64,000 bases of DNA from assembly GCA_002189035.1 (NCBI GenBank), contig NEEC01000010.1:1178001-1242000 (forward strand), given 5' to 3'. The DNA is from Utricularia gibba. Its lineage: Eukaryota; Streptophyta; Magnoliopsida; Lamiales; Lentibulariaceae. A program made the position numbers and the translations under genes. Positions 23,453 to 34,646 of this stretch are shown here, one piece after another (the stretch's first letter is position 1; the number at the start of each line of letters is the position of its first letter). A model generated the notes under the pieces. It was given only the letters and a program-made list of their open reading frames with translations, made no database searches and had not been told where the DNA came from.

Positions 23453-25721
23453 CCTACAACCCGCTGCCAACACACCTTCGCATAGCTGGAATAAAAACAA
23501 CCCTCGACTGGTTTCAACTCCTCCTCCTCCTATGGACGTAGTGAATTTAGTTTCCACTTAGCATAGTGATCCTTGATAGAGTGAATACTATGTTTCAAAA
23601 TATGGCTAATTCATCACTAGTGGGAAAAAATTGCAATTAATAATATAAATGCAGTGTTTTAAAATTAAATTAAGCAAATTTTTATGATGATTAAAATTAA
23701 AACAATATTCTGGAAAATATTTGAAATCTATTTTTATTTTTTAAAATTATTTTTAAAAAGTAGAAAAAAAATAAAAGTAAACTATTACTTATTTTTTAAA
23801 AAATAATATTTATAATACAATTTTAAAAATATTTTTTGATAGAATTATTTTATAATTGATAATGTTCTATAATAAAATTATTTGTTTTTGAAAAATAAAA
23901 ATATACTTCAAATACAACTTAAATTACTAAAAAAGATGATTAACCTCAAATTTTGAAACATTGTTAATAAATTTTTTTTCAAATTAAAAGAAAAAGAAAT
24001 TAACGCCGTACATTATACGCGAGCGAAATGTAAAACGAAGAAAGAGGAAAGGGGCTCGAGAATTTAGTTTTTTTATTGTTAAATTAGATAAATGCGGATT
24101 TACGATTTTACCCAAGGAGCAGCCACGTGCAATAATAAATTAGGAAAGATGAGGAGGATAGTAGTTAGAACGTAACTGTAGTGGGGCCCACCACAAATGT
24201 CTGTCCCATCAAACTCGACGCTCGTTGGCGTCCCATCAACTTCTACAAATCATGGATTCGTGAGATTTCGAATTAAAGTACACTTGGTGTTCATTGAACC
24301 CGTTTATGTTTTTTTTTTTAATAAAAGATTAAAATATATAGATTTTTATGTTTTCCTTTCATAAGTTTAAAATTAATTGAGATTGATAATTTTTTTTTAA
24401 AAAAAATAATAAACTATAGTTTATTTACATTTGTAGGTTCTCTTCTTTTACTTAATATCCACGTTATTTTTCTTTCTCACTCAATAAAAATTCAAAAATT
24501 TAGTAATTTGAAGGTATGTTTTTCTAATAAATAAATAAATAAATTCTAATTTTATTATATGCCAAAAATTAAAATCAAATATGTAATCCTAATTCTACTA
24601 ATTAAACATCTATCATATAAAAAAACTATCACATTTTTCTAAATTATTTAAATTAATTTTTTTATTTTCTAATCCCATCCACCAAATTTATAAATTAAAT
24701 TCTCAATTATTAGTTTTAAGCATGAATGTGACTCATTTTGAAAAATAACCGTCATTCATTTCCTCTATCACACACATAGACCAAATAGAACTAAGGATGC
24801 TAATTTTTTTAAAAAACATTATTTAGTAAATTGCATTGAATTCTATTAAAGTAACTACCAAATACTAATAATATAGTACTGAATATATTTAAGAATAATG
24901 ATTTAAAATTACAAGCAAGATGTCCTTTCATATGCTTAATTTCATCGCTGTTAAAATTCTTATTGCAAAAATTATAAAAAAATTGCATTTTTTTCCATTA
25001 ATCTTTGGCACTTTTGCATGATTTGATCTAATATCACTTGCGATATTATTTTGTGATTTATTACTTTTTATAGATACCCAAAAAAATTACTATTCAAAAA
25101 AATTTAAACAATAAACTCTACTATAGTAGTGAATAGATTTAAGAATTCATATCATTTTAATTAATAAAAATATGAAGATCTAAGTGCTTTCATCCTTTTT
25201 TTCATTTTTTGATTTAAAAAAATTGAATTTTGAATTTAAAAAAGTTTTGAGTTCAATAATCGAATCTTAAATTAATCGATGAATTATCGAAAATTGATTG
25301 ATTGGTTATAGATCTAGTTGAAAACACAGGTCCCCACTTATCATGCCTTATGTTTTGTCCCACAATAAAATAAAATTATTAAAATGATCATTTTTTTAGC
25401 ACAAAATCGACATCCCTTATTTCTACCAGGGACATCATTCTGGTTCCCCGCATGGCATCCGCGTCTGCTTCCTTCTCCGGCCTTGAAACTTACAACTGCG
25501 CTTTTGATTTCCGGAAGTAATGTCCAGGCACGTCACGTAAGCCGGAGCAGCAGCAGTCGCGTTTTGACCTAATGCTGCTGCTGACGCGCTAAACGGCAAA
25601 CGGCGTCTTTTCCGAGTAAATGCTACCGGCCCCCCACCACCATGTGAGGCCACACGTGTCCGCTCCATGTTGGTTGCCCTCGCCTTACAGCGCAGAGCAG
25701 GCCACGGCCTTGGAGGGAGGG
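23453..25721. other. Long AT-rich spacer before DLK2
   Basis: After the ALDH 3' region the sequence is very AT-rich with many short A and T runs. I find no protein gene, RNA gene or well-bounded repeat. Two G-boxes (CACGTG) occur, at about 24124-24129 and 25653-25658; the second is in the likely DLK2 promoter or leader. Confidence 0.5.
25653..25658 (+). promoter_or_regulatory. G-box (CACGTG) upstream of DLK2
   Basis: The palindrome CACGTG sits in ACACGTGTCC about 65 bases before the preferred start codon. G-boxes bind bHLH and bZIP factors such as PIF and HY5. DLK2 expression in Arabidopsis is light- and karrikin-dependent, so the site is plausible but unproven. Confidence 0.35.
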
Positions 25722-26737
25722 ATGATGGGAGCAGCTGCTGGTTCCGCCACAAACATGAACGCCACCACCATCGGCTCCGGCCAACAAACCCTACTTCTTG
25801 CCCACGGCTTCGGCGCCGACCAGTCCGTTTGGGACGAAGTGGTCCCATTTCTGGAACGCCGATTCACCCTCGTTTTGTTCGATTGGTGTTTCGCCGGCAC
25901 CGTCCGTGAGCCCTCCCTCTATGACCCCTCAGGTTACGTATCTGGAAACCTGGTTTTGCTTTCAATTCATGCCCATGTGATTTGGGATTCTGTGGCGTAG
26001 GCACTCTTCGTACCAGGGATTCGCGGATGACTTGATCTCACTGGTGGAGGACATGAACCTCAACTCGCCTGTTCTCGTCGGGCACTCGGCTGCCGGAATG
26101 ATTGGGTGTATCGCCGCCGTGAAAAGGCCCGACCTCTTCCGCCGCCTGGTCCTCGTCGGAGCTACTCCCAGGTTCCCCATCCCTGCCTTTCTCTATGCAG
26201 TTTTATTCAAAAAGAACTATCAGGATTTTTCAAAAGCCACATACCAATCATTTCCCCATATGATTCCAATAAGCAAGAACTCGTCCCTGTCTCGTGGTGT
26301 CAAGGTTGGTGAACACGCAAGGATACGAAGGAGGGTTTGAGTTGGGTCAAGTGGAGGACATACTCTCCCGCATGGCAACGGAATTCGAGCACTGGGCGTC
26401 CGACTTCGCGGCGGCGGTAGTCGACGGCCCGGGATCTCCGGCGACCCACAAGTTCACGGCCAGCATCAAGAGGATGAGGCCCCGCGAGGTAGCCTTGCCG
26501 CTTGCCAGAACTGTATTTCTCGGCGACTACCGTGACATCCTGCCTCAGGTGGTCACCCCCTGCCACATTATCAACACTAGGAACGACCCCATCGTCCCCG
26601 CCTCCGTCGTCGAGTACATGCGGAGGAGCATCACGGCGGAGTGCGACGTCACCATCCTGGAGGAGACGGAGGGCCACTTTCCGCAGCTCACTTCGCCGGA
26701 AAATATGGCTCAGATTATCCACACCTGCCTTGAGTAG
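25722..26737 (+). CDS. DLK2: DLK2, D14/KAI2-related alpha/beta hydrolase, one-base phase break at exon junction 1
   Basis: Three exons (25722-25932, 26001-26171, 26305-26737) encode about 271 residues. D14 and KAI2 are strigolactone and karrikin receptors with an active hydrolase triad; DLK2 is a related, less understood protein. The triad is present: Ser in VGHSAAGMIG, Asp in RNDPIVP, and His in EGHFPQLTS. The stretch FDWCFAG...SLYDPS matches DLK2 rather than the YDNMGAGTT of KAI2. The core begins MNATTIGSGQQTLLLAHGFG. Exon 1 can end only one base into a codon and exon 2 adds one base, so the junction is one base short. An extra A before the donor would give an in-frame Ser-Arg-His junction. 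An in-frame ATG at 25620 would add 34 proline- and histidine-rich residues and seems less likely. Confidence 0.88.
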
Positions 26738-28280
26738 TCGCCTCCTGCCTCAGTCATGGCTTCCTACTTTGTTATGTTTTCACAAACATACATTATAGGA
26801 TTTATTTGTACAGAAAAACACAGCATACCCTTCTATGTAATAAGGTCATTGACCACTGCACCTAGGCAGAATAATTCTTATTAAACTACGTTTGAAAAAT
26901 TCACATCATGATTGATTTCAGTAAAATTGAAAATTTTTGATACAATGATAATTGATTTATATTTGGAATTGTTTATTTGGAACGATTATTACAAAATCAT
27001 TTCATGTTTATAGTGTATGAAATGAGAATCGATTTTAATAAATAAATTACATATTTATTGATAATTATATTTTATGAGTTTGAAAATTTAAAAATATGTC
27101 TTGTATCATTTGTATTATTACTTTAATTTAGATATATTTATATTAAATTATAATTTAAAAATTAGAGTAACTAAATTGTTTATAATATTATTAATTATAA
27201 TTATTCATAAAAATATACATAATTATAGTTTCAATTTTAAAATCATCTCTTAAAAATAAATTTTCATGAGAAAATATCATCTTATGTTTTTTATAAAACT
27301 GAAACGATTTTTAAAAATTATTTTTTTCAAAAGTAAAAATTAATATACATTTAAAAAACATAAACAATTCTATCAGAATAAAATTGATTCTACGGACTAT
27401 CAAATGTTGATTTAGTATTTCCACAAAAAATGCTTTTTGATAGCATAGTTTAATTGTATATCATTTTGAATTATCTGTATTTAGATAAATTAATACGGTA
27501 TAGCTGAACTTAAAAGTAGGCCCACCAAAAAACTTTTACAAAATGATATTGCATTTAATTGATATATTTATAATAGATGGAAACAAAAAAATAAATCAAA
27601 ATTCATGGAATTAAGTAACTTCAAATAAGATAATAGTTTTTAAATTATTTGGTAGAATTATTTTCTCTTTTAAACATTTTTTTATAGAATAACGAATTAA
27701 TGTGAAAATTAAAGTCTAGATTCTAATTTTATGCATTCATTATTTATAAAATAAAATGTGAAATAAATTACTTTACAAAATAAATAATCATTTTAAATCG
27801 AAGTTTAAAGCACAAAATTGAAATGGAATTTTAAATTAGGTATACGCATTTCAATCAACAAAAGCAATGAACACAACCTGATCCTCGTACTCCCAGCCAA
27901 TGGAAGCTCGACAACCAGCTCCACGAAAACCCGCTCTGGTTTTCTCAAAACCGCCTTCCACTGTGGCCCATTTCCGCCATATCCACGCTACCCACAAAAG
28001 AAACAGCTAGAATGGAAACGAAAGTCTCTCTTTCTCTGTTTGTGTAGAAAAATCTGTGTTCCTGACCGGTTTTCGTTGACGATTTTTGTACAAGAATGCG
28101 AAAAAGCATGTGCTGGGTGGCCATAAATATGCGGGATTTGTGCTGTTTTTTCTAAAATGGGTCAGGTTGAAAAGATATGAGTGGTGGGGAGCAAGATAGA
28201 TAGTGCATGCATATAGAAAGGGAAACAACAGGAGCTTCGATTCTTCAACTTTGTCTCTGAGTTTCAAAATTTGTTTGCAA
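26738..28280. other. AT-rich spacer and MADS-gene upstream region
   Basis: A diverged AT-rich block at about 26905-27410 resembles one at about 49045-49325. Sequence from about 27850 to the start codon is less AT-rich and is probably the FUL-like promoter and leader. An ATAAATAT box lies at about 28133-28140. I see no other gene. Confidence 0.5.
26905..27410. repeat. AT-rich dispersed repeat, copy 1
   Basis: It shares with the block at about 49045-49325 the string ATGATAATT(G/A)AT..ATATTTG(G/A)AATT, followed by ATTGATTTTAATAA.TAAAT and ATATTTATT(G/A)ATAATTAT. The two ends here contain CAGTAAAATTGA and CAGAATAAAATTGATTC. It is probably an old non-autonomous transposon; ends and class are uncertain. 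Confidence 0.4.
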
Positions 28281-29980
28281 ATGGGGAGAGGGAAGGTGCA
28301 GCTGAAGAGGATCGAGAACAAAATCAATCGCCAAGTTACTTTTTCTAAGCGAAGATCAGGGCTTCTGAAGAAAGCGCATGAAATTTCTGTCCTCTGCGAT
28401 GCGGATGTTGGCTTAATCGTCTTCTCCACAAAGGGAAAACTCTTTGAGTACGCTACTGATTCCTGGTACGTGGATTCCCTCTTGTGGTTGTGTTTTTCTG
28501 AAATCCAGGGATCTTTTTCAAGCAATTTTTCCTTAAGTACACTTCATGGATACTGAATCTCCTCATGCTTTTATGTGTGCAAGCTCTTGATCCAACAGAA
28601 CTTATCTAAAGAACCCCATCTTTTTGATTTTGTTTGCTCAGCATGGAGAGGATCCTCGAGCGGTATGAAAGATCCTCGCGTTCTGAGAAGGAGCTGAAGG
28701 AGTTGGAGTTGGAAACGCCGGTGAGGGAAACTTCGTGTTCATTACACAAACATGAATCTTCTTTTTGTAATAATAGAGATGCGATGTTTTGACAGAGAAG
28801 TTGGAGACTGGAGCTTGCTAAGCTTAATGCTCGAATGGGAGTTCTGCAGAGAAGCCACAGGTTCTTTCTTGCAACTCGCTCCACCATGTCCTCTTCTTAA
28901 AAACATGTGTGGCATTTTGTATGTTTGGAATACAAAACAAGAGTTTTTCAGTTAAAAAAATGCATATCATTAAGAAACTGGCACCCTGTTGGTTCGTATA
29001 TGATCTCTAACCCTTTGAATGTGTACTTTTTGTTACGGTGGTAGTAATATTTGACTGACAGTTCCCACAAAAAGCAAGTTTTATTATGTTCAATCTCATC
29101 CCTGTAATGTGAAATCAATGAAAAACTATTGGAGTTAAATTGTCAAAGAACTGCTTGTCTTCTACTCGCTTGGCCTGCAGGCATTACATGGGAGAAGATC
29201 TTGACAACCTGAACATGAGAGAATTGCAAAGCTTGGAGCATCAGCTTGATGCTTCCTTGAAACATGTCAGGTCACGCAAGGTATAAGCTTCAACTCCTCA
29301 GCGACATGTGTCATGCATCATCTTCCTTAGTCATGTGTATCCTTTTCTGATGCAGGATCAGGCCATGAATGAATCCATCTCCATGCTGCAGAAGAAGGTA
29401 ATGGTTTTTTTACTGAAGCTGAGGTATTTCAGGAGAAGTACTACCTCGAGTTGCCCTTGGGGCGTACTCGGGATTGCAGGCTATGAAGTTTGTAAGCGGA
29501 TAACCATCTTAGAAATGAATGTTTGATGCAGGCCAAGGCGCTGCAGGAGCAAAACAGCATGCTGGAGAAGAAGGTGAGATTGATTGACTTTGGGATTGGA
29601 CAGTGCAAGTACCCTCCTCGTCTATGTATTTTTGTATCTTCAGATCAAGGAGAGGGAAAAGGAAATGGCTCAGTTCATTGCATTGGAGCAACACAGCCAT
29701 GTAACTAGCTTCGGACAACAGCTTTCCAACTCTTTGAATGACAGGTATCATCAGAAAGCATCTCACTGCATTGACACACCTACAGCAAAAAGAGATGCAA
29801 TGCATGACCATAAAACTGAACTTACAACGAACCTTTTCTTTTTCCATGAACTCCTGGAGGAACGGAAATGGCGAAATGTATGCAGTCACAGGAGGGAGTA
29901 GCAGAGATATGGTGGTTCTTGTCCAAGATCCCGGGACTTCCATGATTCCACGATGGATGCCACATCATGAAGATGGGTGA
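28281..29980 (+). CDS. MIKC MADS-box transcription factor, AP1/FUL clade (FUL-like)
   Basis: Eight exons (28281-28465, 28642-28720, 28796-28860, 29181-29280, 29356-29397, 29532-29573, 29644-29744, 29860-29980) give 244 residues, including the two 42-base exons typical of MIKC genes. The MADS domain is complete, from [20 protein letters not shown] through [15 protein letters not shown]. An I region with [11 protein letters not shown] and a K domain with [22 protein letters not shown] follow. The C terminus ends [14 protein letters not shown]. This resembles the FUL motif (family form LPPWML) and lacks the CaaX ending of euAP1. The protein should act in the nucleus as a homo- or heterodimer in floral meristem identity, flowering time and fruit development. 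DNA-contact residues look unchanged, but MADS position 43-45 reads DVGL instead of the usual EVAL. Confidence 0.94.
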
Positions 29981-30399
29981 ACTGCACCTCAGCATTCGAG
30001 GCCTAAGGCTACAATGCAGCATTTTCAAGTTATTTGCAGCAGAAAGCCAATTACCGTTACGCTGCCTAGTATGTGTTTGTATGGTACCTGCTTTTAAACA
30101 CGAGATAGAAGAACACAAGGTGTATTTCCATTATCTGATGTACATAAAGGGACTAGCAACGTCTCATGAACCTCTGATTTTCCTATATTTTACCTGAGTT
30201 GTCTTTGGCTTATATGCGAGCATCATTCTTTTCATATATACGAGTCACATAGAAATGCAGAATGTAGATCTCAGCAATTAAATTGAGGAGACTCCTGTCA
30301 TTGCAAAAGCCTAAACTGGCGCCATTCTAAATGAAGGATGAGCGAACAAAGCACCCATCCGTACACAATAATACATAGCATGGAAGACAACAATGACAA

Positions 30400-31829
30400 T
30401 CATAGAGATTCATCTCGCCATATTCCCAATTCAGAATAACCATCTTCGGTAGCACAAGCTCGGAACATACCTGTAGTATTGCATCTCATGGTCACTTGTC
30501 CATTGGAAGAGACAGCGACTAAACCAGTGGTTCCTACTGGTGCAGACTGGTCTACAACATAGGCTACAGCATCCTTAAGTGAAAGCCCCTTGTACTCCAT
30601 CAGTGCAGCCACATCTCTAGCGACTGTAGCACGGATAATTGACTCACCCTTTCCAGTGGCAGAGATAGCGCAGAGACTATTTGCATATGTTCCAGCTCCA
30701 ATAACTGGGGTGTCTCCAATTCTACCCACCATTTTATTAACAAATCCTCCAGTGGAGGTGGCAGTAGCCAGGTTTCCGAAGCTATCCACAGCTACACACC
30801 CTACTGTTCCTATTTGGCTGTCACCCCCGAGGAATGACTCGACACTTGGTTGTGTATGATGAATCTGCAGGAGAAAATGAGTCACTCATTCAGCAAGCTC
30901 AAAGAGTGAATATAGGAATAGTGTTGGGGTGGGGTCGGTGATGGATAATCGAACTGAACCCTGTTTGCTTCTTTTGCTTGCTGTAGTCTCACAATATTTT
31001 CTGGGGTGACAAATTCGCTCGGATCGACCATTTCAACGCCCTTCAAATAAAACAACACAACGTGACCAAAAAAGAAAGGCATTTAGTGATACAAGGAGAG
31101 GTAAGTATTCTAACTTGTTCTTTAGCGAATAGTTCTGCCCCTTCAAATGCAAGATAAACATGAGGAGTTTTCTCCATAACCAGTCTTGCTAAGGTGATGG
31201 CATTTTTAACACTTCTCAGGCCAGAAACAGCTCCACAGTTCTTATTTCCATCCATAATGCAAGCTTCCATCTCTACTGTTCCATTGCTCGTCAAAACAGA
31301 TCCCTTACCAGCATTAAAGTGAGGATTATCTTCCAGTTCACGGACCTTCACAAACGAAAAGCACAATCCCATTGCATAAGTGCAGGTTTGTGGAAGATTA
31401 ATCCCATACAGAAAGCATAATTTAATTGTATTCAGCACTCAGACAAATAAGATAAAAAAGGAAAAACGCTTCAAGACTCGGCAAATCCATTTTAAAGATC
31501 TCAGACGTATTATCGTGAAGCGTATGAAGCCATTCCAGAACAGAAAGTAAAGGAAAGCGCGAAACAATTAACGGGCATGTCCGATTTCAGCTTCCAAGAA
31601 GCCGCGATTGTCATCGAAGTTAACATAATCCACAGAAAGTGGGGAAATGAAAGGCGAAAGTACGAACAACGAGCTCGACGACGTCCAAAGCGCAGCGACC
31701 AGCTTTAAGAGCATCCACGCCGATCCTTAGACATTGACGAAGGGCGTCTTCCCGGGGCTTACGACGCTCCGGTGGTAAAGAACGCGGAATGTCACCGGCC
31801 CCACCGTGTAAGGCAATGGCCCAGCCCAT
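30400..31829 (-). CDS. ASPGA1: Isoaspartyl peptidase / plant-type L-asparaginase (Ntn hydrolase)
   Basis: Four minus-strand exons (31829-31668, 31345-31115, 31040-30960, 30864-30400) give about 312 residues, close to the family length of about 315. The precursor self-cleaves before a Thr and then hydrolyses asparagine or isoaspartyl peptides in the cytosol. The start [16 protein letters not shown] is the family start. The nucleophile Thr is in [11 protein letters not shown]. The substrate-binding boxes [16 protein letters not shown] and NTTGMFRA are intact. The exon 3-4 junction is uncertain: the chosen donor (AGG before GTTCAG) is weak, and the bases after it would read VQFDY, which also resembles the family. 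Arabidopsis has this gene close to MPB2C, as here. Confidence 0.92.
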
Positions 31830-33590
31830 TTGCCGGTGCCCAAACCCTAACGCCGGAGCACTACCACTATCCCACTCTGCCACCCACTCACACCAGGATT
31901 TGCGAACTCCAAGTACAAAAGAAAATAATTTTAAAACTATTCATTAGTACTTTTTAAAATCATACATAAAAAATTAACTCAACTTTGTAATGAAAAAACA
32001 AGAAAAATCATATAAAATATCACCACTCATCAACTAACATTGTATTTGTAGATTTGTATTTATCATTGATAACACATGTCTTTCAATGTCTTAAAATTAT
32101 TAAAAGAATAATATTATGTTATTAAATTGATATTTTATTAAATATTTTCATATTTTTATATTTAATAACATTCTTTAGGTTTCTCAATCCAGATTGATAC
32201 TTAATCTTGTGTTAGGTATTTTTATGAATTTAGTCAGAATCTTTATTTTAATCACTTTTTTTGAATAATACAATACATTTTTAACAGCTCAAATTCAAAG
32301 GAATTTGAAATGCATAATAAAGATAGTAAGTAATAGAGACAAAAACTAAGAATAAAAGACACCAAATCTCAAGATTGTGAAAATAATATTTTGAAACATG
32401 GTAAGAAGAAGTGAGAAAATATCTGAATATTTCTAACAACAGTCAACACAATTCTGGAAAAGGGATGAAGAAGAAAATCGCAAGAACTAAGAAGATCAGG
32501 GAAGACGAAATCAGAAGCCAAGCAAAACTTTGAACATTTCTTTGTTTATGAAGAATATTAATTCTAGCAAAGAATAATTTTAGTATTTCACATAAACTAT
32601 TTATGATTCCTATTTCTGTTTATATATATTTTTTTATTATTAAACTCTGAAATGAAAATGATGTTTATAGTATGCTATAAATGTTTTATTTTTCATCTAT
32701 ATGAATAGTTAAGTACTAAAAGTTAATTTAGATTATTTATTCTATGATTTAGTGTACATTAGATTTATAAATTTATTTAATATAAGATTTTGTATTTTTA
32801 ACGATATTTGTAAATTTTTCATTTATCAAGTCTTAAATGCTTTATTCTTTCAAATGTATCGTAAAAATTTCAATTTCATAATATCATATTCATTGTCTAT
32901 CCTATTTTTGCAAATGAGAATGCAATTGATTTGATCATATAAGAAAATGAAATTATCTTTGATATTATTTATGAGAATAAAATACACCAATAGTGTGACC
33001 ATATTTCTATCAATGATAGTATCATTAATAACTGAATAAAAATTAAATCAATCTATTTATTCATAACATATATGATATGAGATTACAATCTTATTTATGA
33101 TCATATTCCAACATTAAAATTTTTGACGCTCCACTAATTATGACTATGGTAAATGGACGTTTGTCGATTCATTATTATTATTGATTATTATCAATTAATT
33201 GAATAAATTGAAGTGAATAATCAATCAACCAATTTATTTATCTAATTTCTTTTTTTATATGTTTTAAATATATATATCAAATGTAATAATATTATAAACA
33301 TAAATTTGTAAACATATATTGTAAATATATACATCAAATTATTTTATTAAATATAATTACCCACACATAATTTATAATAATAATAATATAATAAACATGA
33401 TTTTAGTTCCAAAAAAAAATCAGAAAGAAGTTTAATGGCAATCAGAAACAATTCGAAATCCCTTTTGATTTATAGCAACGTTAGTTTCCATGTCAATGCA
33501 TTCAATTTTCCATTTCAAAATTTGGCACTCTTCATTTCAACTCCGACCATCTCTCCGCCACCCGCCGCCGCTGCCGTAAACTGAGAAGGA
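31830..33590. other. AT-rich spacer between divergent asparaginase and BASL-like genes
   Basis: Both promoters should lie here. The middle (about 31920-33450) is extremely AT-rich with no open frame of interest and no bounded repeat that I could establish. Sequence from 33480 to 33590 is more balanced and is probably the BASL-like leader. Confidence 0.5.
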
Positions 33591-34398
33591 ATGAGCGCAT
33601 CTCCCAAATCCTTCACGTTGAAAATGAAAGACTTGGTTTCATGCCTCTACACTTGCCGTTTTCCTTCTGGTAATTATTCTTTGATCCCCTGTTTCTGATT
33701 CGATCATTCTGATCTTCATTCTTCGTTTTTTTCTTTCTTTCAGAAGAGGAACCCGACATCTTTAAAGGCTCGGTGTCGGAAAGTCCAATTTCCGGAGGCG
33801 AAGGCCGCGAGGTGGCGACGGGGGATTATATTGTATTTTGCTTTCGGGAAGACGGCGCAATGGACGTCATAAATGAAGGCCGCTCATCGGAAGAATACAG
33901 CGACGAGTACGATCCCGGAGAGGCGAAATCGCCGACTGTAGCGGCTGCGTATGGGGATTTCCGTCATCAAGTATGCCGTCGTACACATTCTCGCCGCTGG
34001 GATGAACATCATACTGAAATTCTAACTCCAGTCTTCTCTCTGCGTACACAGGAAAATCGGACTCACTATACGCAATGCAACACCGGCGAGGAGAACCGGC
34101 GAATCCAGTGGCCTTCTGCTGCTGAAATCGAAGAGATGCAGCAGCAAAATGGGGGCAAAACAGAGCCCTTCGGCTCCTGTGACTCCAACATCTCAGACAC
34201 CAGCGTCAGCTCTTTCGCGTTCCCCGTGTGAGTATCTCTTCATCTTCAAAGCTCTTCCTGTGATCATTCCTATACGTGTTCTCAGAGTTGCCGCTTGGAT
34301 GCAGACTGGGCACGGAGTGGATCGGCAGCCCGAACAACATGCCTGGATCGGAAGAGCACGAGGCTGAGACCCAGAAGTTCTCCTTTGAGTCTCAGTAA
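33591..34398 (+). CDS. BASL-like polarity protein (Breaking of Asymmetry in the Stomatal Lineage family)
   Basis: Four exons (33591-33669, 33744-33970, 34052-34225, 34288-34398) give 196 residues. Features are a short basic start MSASPKSFTLKMKDLVSC, an acidic and Ser-rich middle, the box YIVFCFREDG, the segment RRIQWPSAAEIEEMQ, and SVSSFAFP followed by TEWIGSPNNMP. In BASL the FxFP motif docks MAP kinases (MPK3/6) and the protein marks a polar cortical crescent in stomatal precursors. The name is inferred from FxFP and the C-terminal pattern. Related proteins are also annotated as gar2-related, so the function may differ. Intron 2 is 81 bases with no in-frame stop, so retention would add 27 residues. 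Intron 3 has two overlapping donors; only the weaker one (after TTCCCC) keeps the C-terminal frame. Confidence 0.65.
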
Positions 34399-34646
34399 GC
34401 TGCTTCACATCAACCTCTGAGTAGAACTAGCTTATGCTACAGATGAAAAGAATCAGTGAAAGGCAGAAGCTTTTCACTAATGTTCTCTCTAAGCACAGTT
34501 GACAACACAGCAACCTTCACTTTCAAGTACCACATTGCAAACAAAACATGAAAAACTACAGCAATGGTTCTTGCATAATATGACTCTACCTGATAATTAG
34601 CATCAAATATTCATTCCCACCGGATTCCATTGTTTGGTTATGCACA

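Noticed and set aside
25620-25721. Upstream in-frame ATG adding 34 residues to DLK2
   Set aside because: The added residues have no family match and the stretch contains a G-box typical of promoter DNA.
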